64,000 bases of DNA from Celoporthe dispersa (Eukaryota; Ascomycota; Sordariomycetes; Diaporthales; Cryphonectriaceae). The notes under the pieces are model-generated. The model ran no database searches and was not told the DNA's origin. It saw only the letters and a program-made list of their open reading frames with translations. The translations under genes were made by a program, and so were the position numbers. The stretch is taken from contig WAID01000011.1 of the NCBI GenBank assembly GCA_016584495.1, forward strand, positions 62,001 to 126,000, in the 5' to 3' direction. Position 1 is the stretch's first letter. Each line of letters opens with the position of its first letter. This document shows positions 32,482 through 44,491 of the stretch, in pieces.

Positions 32482-34404
32482 ATGTGCCACCCTCCTCTGC
32501 CGATAAACCAAGATCACCTGAAGGACATCATCATGGAAGGCGAAATAAGCGGACGAAAGGGCCCTCCAAGGCCTCCCCTTGACTTGAAGGGAGCCGACTT
32601 GGTTGTCGGAGAGGTCTCCGACCTGAGTGAGCTTCAGGGTCAGTTCGAGCCCAAGGACCACCGTCGCATACTTAGGAAAATCGATCTATGGTAAGTCGCC
32701 AACACGAGAGTTTGATGTCTTCTTGTATCAATAATATTCCTCAGTTTCAGCTACTGACAAACATCTTTTTCCTTCTTTCTTGGCAGCCTCTTACCTGTCC
32801 TCGTCGTCACCTACTGTCTACAGCAACTTGACAAGCAGAGCATGGCCATGTCAGCTATTCTGGGGCTGCAAACAGATCTCCACTTAGTCGGCAGTGATTA
32901 CTCGTGGGCGGGCAGCATGTTCAATGTCGGTTATTTAGTGGCATGCTGGCCGGTTGGGTTCCTTATGGTCAGGCTTCCCCTGGGAAAGTTCCTTGCTGCA
33001 TCAGTGTAAGTCTCAGGCGCATTACAATTCTCTTTGTTACTTTCAGGTTAACCTGGCATGTCTAGCCTCGGCTGGGCTGTTGTCGTGATGGCGAGCGCCG
33101 GAGTGACGAATGCTGCCGGGCTCAAGACCTCACGGTTCTTCCTCGGTGTAGTCGAAGCCGCGATCGCACCCGGGTTCAGTATGATCACAGCTACATGGTA
33201 CAGACGCGAGGAACAAGCACTGCGTCACGGATGCTGGTATCTGGGGCTCATAGCTGCCGGCTTGTTTGGTCCCTTGACCTTCTATGCGATGGGGCATATC
33301 ACTAGCTTTTCACCTTGGCGAGTAGGTAATATCATGCAAAGGGAGCCCACTGGTATCAAGTCCTCACTCACTCCAATGCTAATATGAGCGGACAGACAGG
33401 TTTTCTCGTCTTCGGCGCAGCAACTTTAATCTGGTCTGTCGTACTCCTCTGGCTGCTTCCAGATTCGCCGATGAGCGCTAGATTCTTGTCCCCAGAGGAC
33501 AGGAAAAAGGCTATTGAGCGCGTGGCAAGCAACAAGACCGGCATAAAGAACAACCATTTCAAGACGCAACAGGCCCTTGAAACGCTGAAAGACCCACTCA
33601 ATTGGCTTATTTTCCTCATCCATATATCCATCTCCGTTCAAAATGGAGGTGTCACGACCGTGAGCATGCGCCGTCAATCAATACTTCAGAATAAAGCGTT
33701 AGGTGGTCTCATCATGCTAATGTGGCCACGACTTAGTTCTCGAGTCTTATCGTCTCCGGTCTAGGATTTTCTAATCTAAACACGCTGCTCGTCCAAATGA
33801 TCGCAACTGCTTTCATGGGTATCTTCGTCATCATCGGTGTTCTAGGATCGACACATATCCCCAACTCTCGGACGTTGTGGTTGAGTCTATTGTGCGCAAT
33901 ATCTATCGCCGGCGCTATAATGATTGAAACAATTCCTGCAAGCCGGATCTGGACACGTTTTTTTGGCTATTGTCTCATGGGCGCGTTTGGAGGAACATTC
34001 CCGTTGATGCTCACTCTTGTGGCATCGAACGTCGCAGGGTTTACTCGCAAATCGACGATTAACGCAACGGTAGGAAGCACCATCTAGGGCGAATTCGGAT
34101 TCATGCTAACTAATGTATAATTATGTAGTCCTTTGTCGGCTCGTGTATCGGTAACATCATCGGGCCCCAACTTTTCTTTGCTCGCGAAGCCCCAAACTAC
34201 CGCACTGGGTTCTATTCCATGATTGGCTGCTGGTGTGGTACGATATTTTTCACGTTCCTGTTGAGGTTTTACTTGATGTGGGAGAACATGCGGCGCGACA
34301 AGCTCGCTGCTACCCAGACCGAGGAAGATGAGGTCGACGATGGTCTGTTGAACTTGATGGATAAGACAGACCGTGAACTGATGAGCTTTCGTTATGTTTA
34401 TTAA
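32482..34404 (+). CDS. MFS permease of the allantoate/nicotinate (DAL5/TNA1, ACS) family
   Basis: Plasma-membrane importer of small organic anions, 518 aa, six exons: 32482-32690, 32787-33005, 33066-33321, 33396-33659, 33737-34069, 34129-34404. Family marks: DKQSMAMSAILGLQTDLHL in helix 1, RFFLGVVEAAIAPGFSMIT, and a C-terminus ending in DKTDRELMSFRYVY. For intron 2 the acceptor CTAG at 33062-33065 was chosen over the nearer CAG because only it keeps the frame. Intron 4 (33660-33736) removes an in-frame stop. An ATG at 32533 is an alternative start. Relatives carry allantoate, nicotinate, pantothenate, biotin or dipeptides. Next to the amidohydrolase it probably brings in that enzyme's substrate. 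Confidence 0.9.
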
Positions 34405-35360
34405 CGCGGTTTGGAGAGATCGAATTCTAGGAAATTCTTCTCCTTGTCGAAGGAACTTCAACTTTCTTCTTTTTTTTCCCTGCTTGACAGTGCTCGCAGG
34501 CTAAGCCAATCCGTTGACCTTATGGTCAAACTGATATAAGAGCCCTATCGGAGGTTTAGCTAATTAATGGTGGTGGTGGTCCTCACACTGCTGCTTCACG
34601 AAATTTGGCAGCTTCTAAAAGCTCTCGAGTCTGAGCAGAGACAGTAAGAGAAGGAGGAAAGGGAAAAAAGGAAAAAGACGGACTACGTAGCTGCAGTGGA
34701 GGCATAGCAGCATAAATTACGACCATAACATCATCTGACTAGCCCAATATCGCTTGTTATCCCGTTGCGCTACTGCCAACGAGCTTCTCTACGTTGAAAA
34801 TCTCCTGTGAGCCAACAAACTAGGAGCGAGCACCGCAGAAGGCCCGATCACCTGGTATTTTCCACTCTCACCGTAGGATTCTCCACGATGAACATAGATC
34901 TGCGCCTGCGTACGCCTTACTTTAGTCTTTCCCCGCAGGACCGCAGCTTTGCCCCCGCGACTCCACTATTCGCAACCACCGGCATGATTCTTGAGCCCAT
35001 GCCAGGGTTGGTGAGGAGAGTTGTCCGTGCGGCTATGCGCGGACGGTGTCTATTAAATTTTCCGTGGGATTGCACCTCCTATCACGTCTACGATGAAAGT
35101 GGGTAATTTAGTAGCTCATAGTTTGGCCAGGAACTCCGACCTCACCTGAGGTCTTCCCAATAGGACCGTCCAAAGAATTGCTTGCCACTGTACTCATGAG
35201 GTCTTTTGTTGAATAACCATTTCCTACATCTTGAAAATGGCGATTATAAGGCCCCAACCCCCCTAATCATCAGTGCCGTCTTCATCAGGGCTCGCTCCTC
35301 GACACTCCCGTTTTACCTTTGTCTGCAGCTCCTCGTTCCAGGGCAATTATCATATTGACA
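34405..35360. other. Intergenic region before the carboxylesterase
   Basis: No supportable gene. Short GC-rich open frames between 34807 and 35106 show no family-like sequence. The esterase promoter must lie here. Confidence 0.45.
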
Positions 35361-38039
35361 ATGTTGCGTTCCGTCAGCGTGACTCTGGCGTTGCTCCCGG
35401 GATTGCTGTCTTCGCCCGTCACAATATCCCAAGACGCGACGCAGCAATCGGTACTGCTCTATCAAAACGATGGCAACTGGACGGTATTATTATTCTGCGA
35501 TCAATTACCTTGTCATAAATAGCATACATAGGACTGATTCGCCTTCTAGGCCCATGCTACAAACCCCAGCGCCATCTTATTCTTAGTCTCAGGTAGCGAG
35601 ACCGAGGCCCAAGAGATATGCTCACACAATGGAGAGACTCTGGTCACCGAAAGTGAGCTGCAGGCGTGGGTGACCTGAAACCTTTTATTGCTATACAGCT
35701 TAGATAAGATTAGTGTTCACTGAGGTGTTTACCTGCAGTTTCCAACTTCCGCTTCAATACCAAGCATATCTGGGCACGATTTCGCCATACGAGGAGTTCT
35801 GGACGAGCTCGTCGGCATCAGACACTGCCAGCAGCAATGGCACCGCAACCAAGTACTTTATATGTACTAACACGGCTCCGCTGGTCGACCAGGTGGATGT
35901 GCCCTTCTACACCTTCCCAACGGCCAACGTGTCAAGCAATGGCACGACATATATGGGCGTTCGTGACCATATGAGCTATCGCTTCCTGGGCATCCCCTTC
36001 GCGCTACAGCCCGTAGGAGAGCTGCGGCTGGCCTATCCTATCCAGTGGTATACCAACGAGACTGGCTACGTGTTGAACGCCACGACCTGTGAGTGCCCCA
36101 GCGAGTTGTTTGGTCCCAACCCTTTCCTTCTCTGTAATGAACCCCCTCCCCCCTCCCCCCCATCAAAAAAGCCACGAGCTCATGCTACCGCCATCTTGAT
36201 GTTTACATATACTAAAAAAACGTGTTCAGATGGCCCGACCTGCCCTACCGCGGGTGGATACTTTGATGGAAACTCGTACGGCCTCAACCCATGGGGCAAT
36301 TCTGAAGCCTGGTGAGAAATAAGTATCTCCTACACCGACCGGCATCCCGAGATAGACTACTAATGCCCGCAGTCTGTTAATGAATATCTTCACGCCGTAT
36401 CTTCCCGGAGGCGAGACGGGTACGCCCTCAAACCTCAAGCCTGTCATGTTTTGGCTCCACGGCGGCGGTGGCACAGCTACAGATGCTACGTACGACGGGG
36501 CCAGCCTGACATCGAGGTCCGACGTGGTACTGGTGAGCATCAACTGGCGCGGAGGTAATTTCGGCGACCTGTCGTTCGACGACGGCTACGTCGATGGCAA
36601 TTACGGGATTGCCGACATCGTGGCGGGCCTGCAGTGGGTGCAAGACCATATCGCTGCATTTGGTGGCAATCCAGACAACGTGACCGTATTTGGCCAGAGC
36701 GCCGGCGGCGAGAGCGTTATGGACATGATACGCTCGCCAAGAGCTCGCGGCCTGTTCACCGCCGCCGTATTGCACAGTGCTGCCCTGGGGCCTGCACTTA
36801 CCCAGGATGAGGTTGTCAACGCGACTGGTATGTATCTTTGTGTTATTGGTCTCGAGACAATGTATTTTGTCTACTACAATTACCAACCTCTAACCATGAC
36901 GCCTACGCAGTCCCCGCCGTCGCCGCCGTGTGTGGCAATGCTACGGGCGCCGAACGCCTGGCATGCCTGCGCGGTCTGTCCCTCGACGAGTTCATGAGTA
37001 ATATCAGTTACAGCATTGGAGAGCCTTACCAGAACGTCGACTCTGGCGCAATTGTCGACGGCGTCTGGATTGTAAACCAGAGCGTGGCAGCTGCGCGCGC
37101 TGGACAGTTGAACCGGATACACTTCATGTCAGGGTCGATGCCTGACGAAGGCGAATCGTGCGCATTCCCCCAACCTGTCCGACAGACCTGCTCAGGAACT
37201 AACAGCTATCGATTGTGTCGCTGCAGTCTCATTGGCACGGCCCTCTTGCAGAACGCCACCGACTTCAACGCGACGCTTTGGTCCTTGGCTGGCACCAGTT
37301 ACTATCCGACAACGTGGCCGCCCCTCGTGGAGGCATCGGGTCTGTGGAACAACGGGTCAGATCCTATCAACGCCTGTAAGTAATTACTCGACCTTTCTCG
37401 CTGTTCTCTGCCAGCATATCTCTAAAGCGCAGTATTCCTCAGACAACAACACGATCAACGCCTTCACGACAGTACACCTGACGTGCCCCGGTGAGCAGTT
37501 TATCAGGGCAGCCTTGGAAGCGGACGCGTTTGAGTCCTAGTAAGCTCCCAAACCCTCACTCCCCTCCCCCCAACTCTCCCAGCCTTTACAGCATGTAAAC
37601 TTGTCTCACCAACAATTGCAGCTATTACTACTCCAACCTCCGCGCGTATGCATTGTCCTACTACGACCCCTACAACTCGTGCACATTTCCTGTGGATGAT
37701 CCTATCCCCTACTATCGGTGCCATTCAGGCGACTTGTACGAGGTGTTTGGCTCGTACTACATCTTTGACCAGCCGATCCGTGTGCCCGAGGACATTGGGC
37801 ATACTAATCTGCAGCAGGATATGTGGGGATCGTTTGCGCGCACAGGCAACCCAAACCCATCCAGGGCATACCTCGAGGCTCGTGGCTATCAGGGCACACT
37901 GGCCGTGTTTGGTAGGCTCCAGTGGCCGCAGTTCGATGGGAATGCATCCATGAATATCAACTACCCGGAGCCCTATATTAGTGACCTTCCGTGGGCAGAC
38001 AAGTGCGGTGTGGTCGAAGAGCTGTACCATCTACCTTGA
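35361..38039 (+). CDS. Secreted type-B carboxylesterase/lipase
   Basis: Alpha/beta-hydrolase, about 682 aa, in nine exons: 35361-35483, 35550-35652, 35714-36088, 36230-36311, 36373-36827, 36911-37157, 37227-37375, 37443-37539, 37622-38039. A signal peptide starts at the ATG; many NxS/T sites fit secretion. The oxyanion-hole segment is FWLHGGGG and the nucleophile elbow GQSAGGESV; an acidic residue and His are expected in the C-terminal half. The 69-bp intron at 37158-37226 is a multiple of three and would read through, but its CTAAC branch site and TGCAG acceptor, and the better family fit after removal (DEGESLIGTALL), support splicing. The exon 2/3 boundary is the least certain. Substrate unknown. 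Confidence 0.85.
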
Positions 38040-39050
38040 CGCTGTGAGGAGAATCACGGCTCTTGCAAATATGAATGAATTTATTGCCCGTCATTCAAGA
38101 ATCGTGTCACTTCTTCCGTGCTAGTAAAATCCTGATCGCCCTCAAAACAATCCATGAATCGCCGCCTGCTACTGTGGAGAAAGGCCTATTATAAAATGCA
38201 GATCTTGTATCGCCCATACTTGAGACTTCAAATGTTTTAAAAAAGAGAGCTAAAACGTAATTCAGTTGCAGACAAAATTAGTCCCGAGATCACCGCCTTA
38301 TGGTCTTGGAGTACTGATCTGGAGATGTCTTTTTTTTAATCTTTGAAAGATCAACTTTCCATCTCCGACCTCATTGAACAAAAGCAAAGTTAGAACACGA
38401 TGCGAGGTATCAATCACTTTGATTTTTAGGTATTTTCTGATGTTTAACTTTTAAAAAAATCAGCATTATTTAGTGCTATTTTACTTATGACTCAAGAAAT
38501 TCGTATTTGTGTCTTACCAACATATTGTAAACAGCACGTAATTCGCGATGAAGTCAAACCCAAATCTACAGGGAAAGAGAGAGAGAGAGAGAGAGAGAGG
38601 CAGCTCAACAAACTGCACATATATTGTAAAAATAGTTGAATGTTTAGGGGAGAAAGGGGGTGTGGGGGGTGTATTATCGCGTTATCAGATGTGTCAAAGC
38701 TACGTGGAGCTCATTTTGATGAGACAAGTCTTAGTCTAGCTCGACTTGAATGCGATCCGTACAGAAGCATCCATGCCAGGGGAACTGAAACATGACTCAA
38801 GCTGTTTTCTTTTTTCTTTTCTTTTGATTCTCTTCTTCTTCTCTTCTACACTCTCTGTCCTTCTATTTTCATATTTTCAGTCAACTCAAATACAACATAA
38901 TTGCCAAGGGACTTGTTGTTGGTGATCTCATGACACTTCTCACGGCCCTGACTCTTATTCGGCAGCCAACATCTCAGCCTCGCGCCTCCTTCTGACGTTG
39001 ACACCAATTCGCACTACATCCCTCTTCCCAAGAAAAAAAAAATCAACACC
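38040..39050. other. Intergenic region, esterase / mutarotase
   Basis: AT-rich, no gene seen. Contains a GA microsatellite at 38576-38599 and pyrimidine-rich promoter-like DNA at 38805-38870 upstream of the mutarotase. Confidence 0.5.
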
Positions 39051-39486
39051 ATGCTCAAGGGTATCGACCCTCTGCTCACACCCGAGCTGTTGCAGGCCCT
39101 CCGTGCCATGGGCCACGGCGACATGATCGCTATTGTCGACGCCAACTTCCCAGCAGCTTCCACTGGTCCTCCCGTCATCCGACTTGCCGGGGCCAATGCA
39201 ACAGACGCAGCCAACGCTATCCTCTCTGTACTGCCCCTGGACGACTTTTGTTCCGGAGTCGGCGTGGTGCATGGAAGTCGTGGGAGATGCAGAGGCTGAC
39301 CTGCCCGTGATGAGTGACTTTAGGGAAGCCATCCACATGCATGAAGGCGGTGAGTTTGTACTGAGCAAACTGGAGAGGTTCAAGTTTTACGAGATGTCGA
39401 GCAAGGCATTCTGCATTGTCTCTACCAACGAGACAAGACTATATGGGAATCTGCTGTTGAAGAAGGGCGTTGTCAAACTAGCTTAG
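39051..39486 (+). CDS. FucU/RbsD-family sugar mutarotase (pyranase), with apparent +1 frameshift
   Basis: Small enzyme interconverting sugar anomers or ring forms (fucose or ribose in characterised relatives), about 144 aa. The N-terminal half, MLKGIDPLLTPELLQALRAM then GHGDMIAIVDANFPA, contains the catalytic His of the family. The frame changes by one base at the T4 run 39246-39249: before it LSVLPLDDF, after it in the +1 frame WCMEVVGDAEADLP and a normal C-terminus ending at 39486. The span of 436 nt equals 3x145+1. Without the frame change the product would stop at 39299 with an unrelated tail. No sugar kinase or transporter lies next to it, so its pathway is not evident here. Confidence 0.85.
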
Positions 39487-40972
39487 CTCCAACATTGTGT
39501 AGGTCAGATATAGATTTACCTTGTGTCTGAGTAGAACAAGCAAAAAGCACTGTCAGTGGATTTCTACTTCTGTGTCGGTCCAGAATTCCTTAGCAATGTA
39601 CATTGCCGCTATTCTTACGCTGCGTGTACCTATGCGCCATTTCCAATCGCATGTGCAGGGTCAATACCATATCATCACATGCAAAACCTATGACCCCTCC
39701 AAGATCTACATCAACAACCCTGGCAAAGCTCTCCTCCGTTTCTCTTCACACTCGAAAATATTCCCGCGGACAAGCGAGCGATCTGGTTGAGGTGGTGGCC
39801 ATATGCGACTCATACTTAACATCTTGCCAATATAAGCGATAGAATAGGAAGGAGTCTTGATGCAGGGACCAAAAATGGCGCGGTTCGATGTGAATAAAGA
39901 CGTTTTAGGTTGATTGACAGGAGCTGCCATAAGGAAGGTTGAATGTATCCGGCCTAGGCGGTCGCTGACCTGCGACTTGCTAGGAAGTATGCTGGTCACA
40001 ATGTACTGAAACGAGGTGCTCTCCTGTGTGATTTGTGTCCCTCTCTGATGGAGAGATGAGGGTTTTATGAGGGGTTTATTGATCGTTTTCGGTGGCATTC
40101 GAGGGAACCGCCCCACTAAGCGAAAGCGAGCGACGTGCATTTGACCAAACATGAGGCCAGGAAAGCCAGTAAGGGTCCATATTCATGCTCGCTGATTCGT
40201 CTCTAGACGCGCGCGGAGACTAGATGAACCCCACGTGCCAGGAACTTTCCAATCACCTTCTTGATAGATGCTAGTAAACCAACGGCTGAGTCCAGGAGGC
40301 AAAAAGTCTCGGCCGAATGGGTTCTGGGGCCTCCCACCCCTCACTCACATGCATCGGCTACCACCTTCTACATTCTGCATTGAGCAACATGCGAGATACC
40401 TGTTTAATTACAGCTCAACTCAACACATGAGTGCGCCACTGGATGGTAGATGTTGCAGCAACCTGCAGCAAGGCAGCAACATGCGGACTATGATTTTACC
40501 CAGCTGAAAAATGACCTCCTGCACGCCTGTGGGACTTGCTGCTCCGAGTGTCGTCCCGTCAAATCACTGCCTCCCAGCTCGGCATGACCGGGATCATCGC
40601 GACAATCAACTTCCTTTCTCAACCAGACTATGCGCCCACACGGCATGTGTCCTTCTGGAAGCACACGAGAAATACTACCACACCGGAATCTCCTGTGCAT
40701 GAGAACACTCGTCCACAGGTGGCACCTAACGCCCTCAGCCCCTGAATACGACGCTATCACGCGCTGAAGGCACCGTCTATGCAACCCCCTGAGGGTGCAA
40801 TTTGGCAACCACGATGATCTTATCCACGGCTTGACCCGTGTGATATATTACGGCATGCCCCCCCAAACGTCGTCAATGGGACGCAGGCTCGCTCCGTCAG
40901 GCTACCAGCTCCGTCCACCGCCGTCGACCTAGAGTGCGCAAGGTGGATCCTCCTTATCGGACACCCTGCACC
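39487..40972. other. Intergenic region, mutarotase / phosphatase
   Basis: 1.5 kb with no supportable gene. Several short frames near 40510-40800 show no recognisable family. Confidence 0.45.
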
Positions 40973-42603
40973 ATGTACACCCTCTTGGACATTCTGAAGG
41001 GTACTCCCTTGCTCGCCGTCATGGCGATAGCGAGTGCGGACTACCCGACAATTCCGTCCGACCTGACCACGCCGGTTCAACAGCGTCTCGCCATCAGTGG
41101 CATGAACTGTAAGCTGAGAAATCCAAGTTCTGTTCTCTTCCTCTGATTTTCCTTCTTCTCCTGAGGCTGGACAAAAGCTGGTCGTTTCGACAATGTTACT
41201 GACAATAACTTCCCTCTGAGCAGCGATCTCGGTCGGGTGGAACACGTATGAGAAGCTGGCCAAGCCGTGCGTGCAATATGGTACCAGCAGCACCGATCTC
41301 TCGCAGGAAACCTGCTCCACCATCTCCGTCACATACAACACTTCAAGAACTTGGTCAAATACCGTCATCCTCACAGATCTGACCCCGGCCACCACCTACT
41401 ACTACCAGATCGTGTCGACAAACTCGACGGTCGATAGCTTCTTCAGCCCACGGACGCCAGGTGACAAGTCGTCATTCACCACGAGCGTCGTGATCGACCT
41501 GGGGGTGTATGGTGCAGATGGCTTCACCGTCGATGCCGACGGCGACCCCACCAGAAAGGTTCTTATACCTGAGGTCGACCCGTCGCTGAACCACACCACC
41601 ATCGGGCGCCTGGCCGACAACTGGGATAGCTACGAATGGATTTTTGCACCCTGGCGACTTTGGCTACGCAGATGATTGGTATCTGACTCCCTCCAACGTC
41701 GGTGACGGCGTGAATGCTTACGAGGCCATATTGGAGAGCTTCTACGACCAGCTGGCGCCGATCGCGGGCGGCAAGGCGTACATGGCCAGCCCTGGCAACC
41801 ATGAGGCGGACTGTGAGGAGCTCGGCACCGCGGCGATCGAGCTAAACTGTCCAGAAGGACAGAAGAACTTCACCGACTTCAACGTGCGCTTCGGCAAGAA
41901 CATGCCCACGTCCTTCAGCTCGACGTCGTCCAACACCAAGGCCAAGGTCAACGCCAACAAGGCCGCCGCGCTGGCGAACCCTCCCTTCTGGTACAGTTTC
42001 GAGTATGGCATGGTTCACGTCACCATGATTGACACCGAGACGGATTTTCCCAATGCACCTGACGCGCCGTTCGGCACTGCGGGTCTGGATGGCGGTCCCT
42101 TTGGATACAGCGGGCAGCAGGTCGACTTCTTCGAGGCTGATCTGGCCTCCGTCGACAGGACCGTCACTCCGTGGCTGATCGTGGCTGGGCACAGGCCTTG
42201 GTACTCTACGGGAGGCCAGGGCAACATCTGCTCGGCCTGCAAGACAGCCTTCGAGCCTCTGATGTACCAATATGGTGTCGACTTGGGCGTGTTTGGTCAT
42301 GTCCACAACTCACAGCGCTTTGCACCGGTGAACAACAGCGTCGTCGATCCTGCCGGCATGGACAACCCCACGGCGCCCATGTACATCATCGCTGGAGGCG
42401 CGGGCAACATTGAGGGCCTGAGCAGTGTTGGAAACAATATCTCGTCGAACCGCTTCGCGTATGCTGAGACTTTCAGCTATGCGACTTTGACCTTTGAGGA
42501 CGAGAACAACCTCTCCATCCAGTTCATTGAGTCTGCCACTGGCGACATCCTGGACAGCTCAACTCTGTACAAGGCCCACACGGAGCAGTTTGTCAACCAG
42601 TAA
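40973..42603 (+). CDS. Purple acid phosphatase (metallophosphoesterase), secreted, with apparent +1 frameshift
   Basis: Dinuclear-metal phosphatase releasing phosphate from organic esters at acid pH, about 504 aa. Exons 40973-41108 and 41224-42603 (GTAAGC..CAG). A signal peptide starts the protein; an N-terminal fibronectin-like domain follows (ISVGWNTYEK, TPATTYYYQIVS). Metal-ligand motifs: HPGDFGYADDW, GNHEADC, VAGHRPWYS and GVFGHVHNSQR. The frame changes by +1 at the T5 run 41641-41645, right at the start of HPGDFGYADDW. The spliced span is 3x505+1, so a single extra base explains it. Otherwise the product would end just after 41670 without the catalytic domain. Many N-glycosylation sites. 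Likely induced by phosphate limitation as in relatives; no regulatory site was identified. Confidence 0.9.
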
Positions 42604-43062
42604 GCTGTTGCGTGGGAGAAAGGAAAGCAGAGAAGAGAATGGTTCCTTTTTTTTTTTAAAAAAAAAAAGGAGGGGAGGGTGTACTGAACACACTTCGTTC
42701 TGTATATATTGTATGTTGCCAATGTAAATGACAAAAGTCTTAGGCATTCTAGGATGCTGAGGTAAATACTGCGCTCCTCTTCAGTACTATTGCGTTTTGA
42801 GCGTCTCGGTGTGAATGCAAGACAACATTTTAAGAGGGACTAACGTCCTGCTATACAACTTTTGCAGCTTACACGTTAAAGAGAAATCCACTAAATGCCA
42901 AATCTGACTTTTGACGTCATGAAAATAACACCATCGTCTGTCAAGAATACACCTTTGATATTCACCAACGCATTCTTCCTCTTTCCCTCCCGACCAGGCT
43001 TTCGTATTCTTTTTCCTTCACGAAAACTCACCTGCAGTGCCAGCCTCTAGTTTTGAAGCAGA
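42604..43062. other. Intergenic region, phosphatase / SDR
   Basis: Begins with a T11/A11 head-to-head pair at about 42648-42669, a potential hairpin in the phosphatase 3' region. No gene. Confidence 0.45.
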
Positions 43063-43987
43063 ATGGTGTCAGCACTGATTATCGGTGGGACCCGTGGCCT
43101 GGGAGCCTCCATCGTCAAAGCATACGCCTCCAACTCATCAAACACTGTCTTTGCAACTACGCGGTCCAGCTCCGGGCCCGATGACTTCCCAAAAGGTGTC
43201 CAATGGCTAACCAACGTTGATCTCACGAGATCGACTGTCGGCGACGAGCTCGCCGCCCAGCTCAACGAAAAGGAGCCGCTTAACATTGTCTTCATAACCG
43301 CCGGCCGCTTCACGACTGAGGATTTCACCAAAGATAAGGGTCCCAACTGGGATGAAGAGGTGACCATGTACACGACGAGCTCTATCGCACCCGTCTTCAT
43401 CGTGCACAGGCTATCACATGCGGGCCTGCTTAGGAAGGGATCCAAGGTTGTGCTTGTATCTTCCGAGTCGGGAAGCATCACCCTTCGTCACGAATCGGAG
43501 GGCGGCGGCAACTATGCTCACCATGCAAGCAAGGCCGCGCTCAACATGGTGGGAAAGCTATTGAGTCTGGACATGAAGGGTGCTGGGGTTGTCGTCAGTA
43601 TTGTACACCCGGGATTCATGAGGACAGAGATGACCAAAGGGGTCGGATTTGACAAGTTCTGGGATGATGGTGGAGGTAGGCACTCTTGGACTGTCTCCTG
43701 CATCTCCTCCTTTACTTATTTGATCTTTCCTCTGGGCATGGATGCTGACATGAAAGTGTGTAGCTGTGACTCCTGAAGAGGCTGCCGAGAGCCTGGTGGA
43801 TTGGGCGAGTAAACTTGATATCAGCAAGACGGGCGAATATTGGGCCCCGAGAGGACCTGGTGAGTTTTGGGACTCGGGACTATGTATGGTGGCAATGCAT
43901 AAAGCTGAACCTCTCACAGGCGATATTGGTACCGCTGAGGCTACACTCGGCAAGGGCCTACCGACCCCGCTCCATCTGCCCTGGTAA
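43063..43987 (+). CDS. Short-chain dehydrogenase/reductase
   Basis: NAD(P)-dependent oxidoreductase of 258 aa. Exons 43063-43675, 43764-43859 and 43920-43987, introns GTAGGC..TAG and GTGAGT..CAG. Rossmann motif GGTRGLG at residues 8-14; a threonine and arginine after strand 2 (TTRSS) hint at NADPH. Catalytic Ser in LVSSESGS and Tyr/Lys in NYAHHASKAAL; HPGFMRTEM follows. The short C-terminus (YWAPRGPGDIGTAEATLG) matches C-factor/YciK-like fungal SDRs. Not obviously linked to its neighbours. Confidence 0.9.
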
Positions 43988-44491
43988 GAGAGTTTCGGAT
44001 TTGGGCATAAATTGCCTCGCAAGGCCATGGTGACCTCGGTACAGATATTGCGTGGTCAAGGGATTAGAACTGGAGAAGATATGAGTATTATGTTAGCTGT
44101 GAGCGCACACCAAGTCTTTTCTCCTGCAGAAAATAGCCTTGAGACCCACCCAATCTTAAGGGCTTAGTCTATCATCAAACGAGGCGTATTATCTGAAATA
44201 TGAAAGGTGAATAGATCCAGCTGAACTACTGACATGGCATCGAGGACCAGATCAAGTACGACCAACTAGTACCCGTATGTTATTTTCGCAGCTAGGAGGG
44301 AGTCATTCTTGGACATAATTATCCGTGACAAGTAGAGCTATGAGTGGAACTGATACAATGATGTCACCTCATCGCTTTCAGCATCAGCATTCCATCCTGC
44401 CTCGAGCCCACCCGGGACTCCCTCTCTGTTTCCAGTCGTCCCATACAGTCTCACACGACCCTCCGCTTGCTAAACGTCGTCATTCCTTTCC
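43988..44491. other. Convergent intergenic region, SDR / CocE hydrolase
   Basis: 504 bp between the 3' ends of convergent genes. Nothing recognised. Confidence 0.5.

Noticed and set aside
33047..33065. Nearer CAG acceptor (ending 33046) for intron 2 of the permease
   Set aside because: It leads to an immediate in-frame stop; the CTAG acceptor ending at 33065 restores the conserved helix.
33660..33736. In-frame stops in the DAL5-type permease suggesting a pseudogene
   Set aside because: All lie inside introns with normal borders; the spliced reading is complete and ends with the family's usual C-terminus.
42648..42669. T11/A11 palindrome after the phosphatase as an intrinsic terminator
   Set aside because: Rho-independent terminators are bacterial; in a fungal 3' region this is simply a homopolymer pair.
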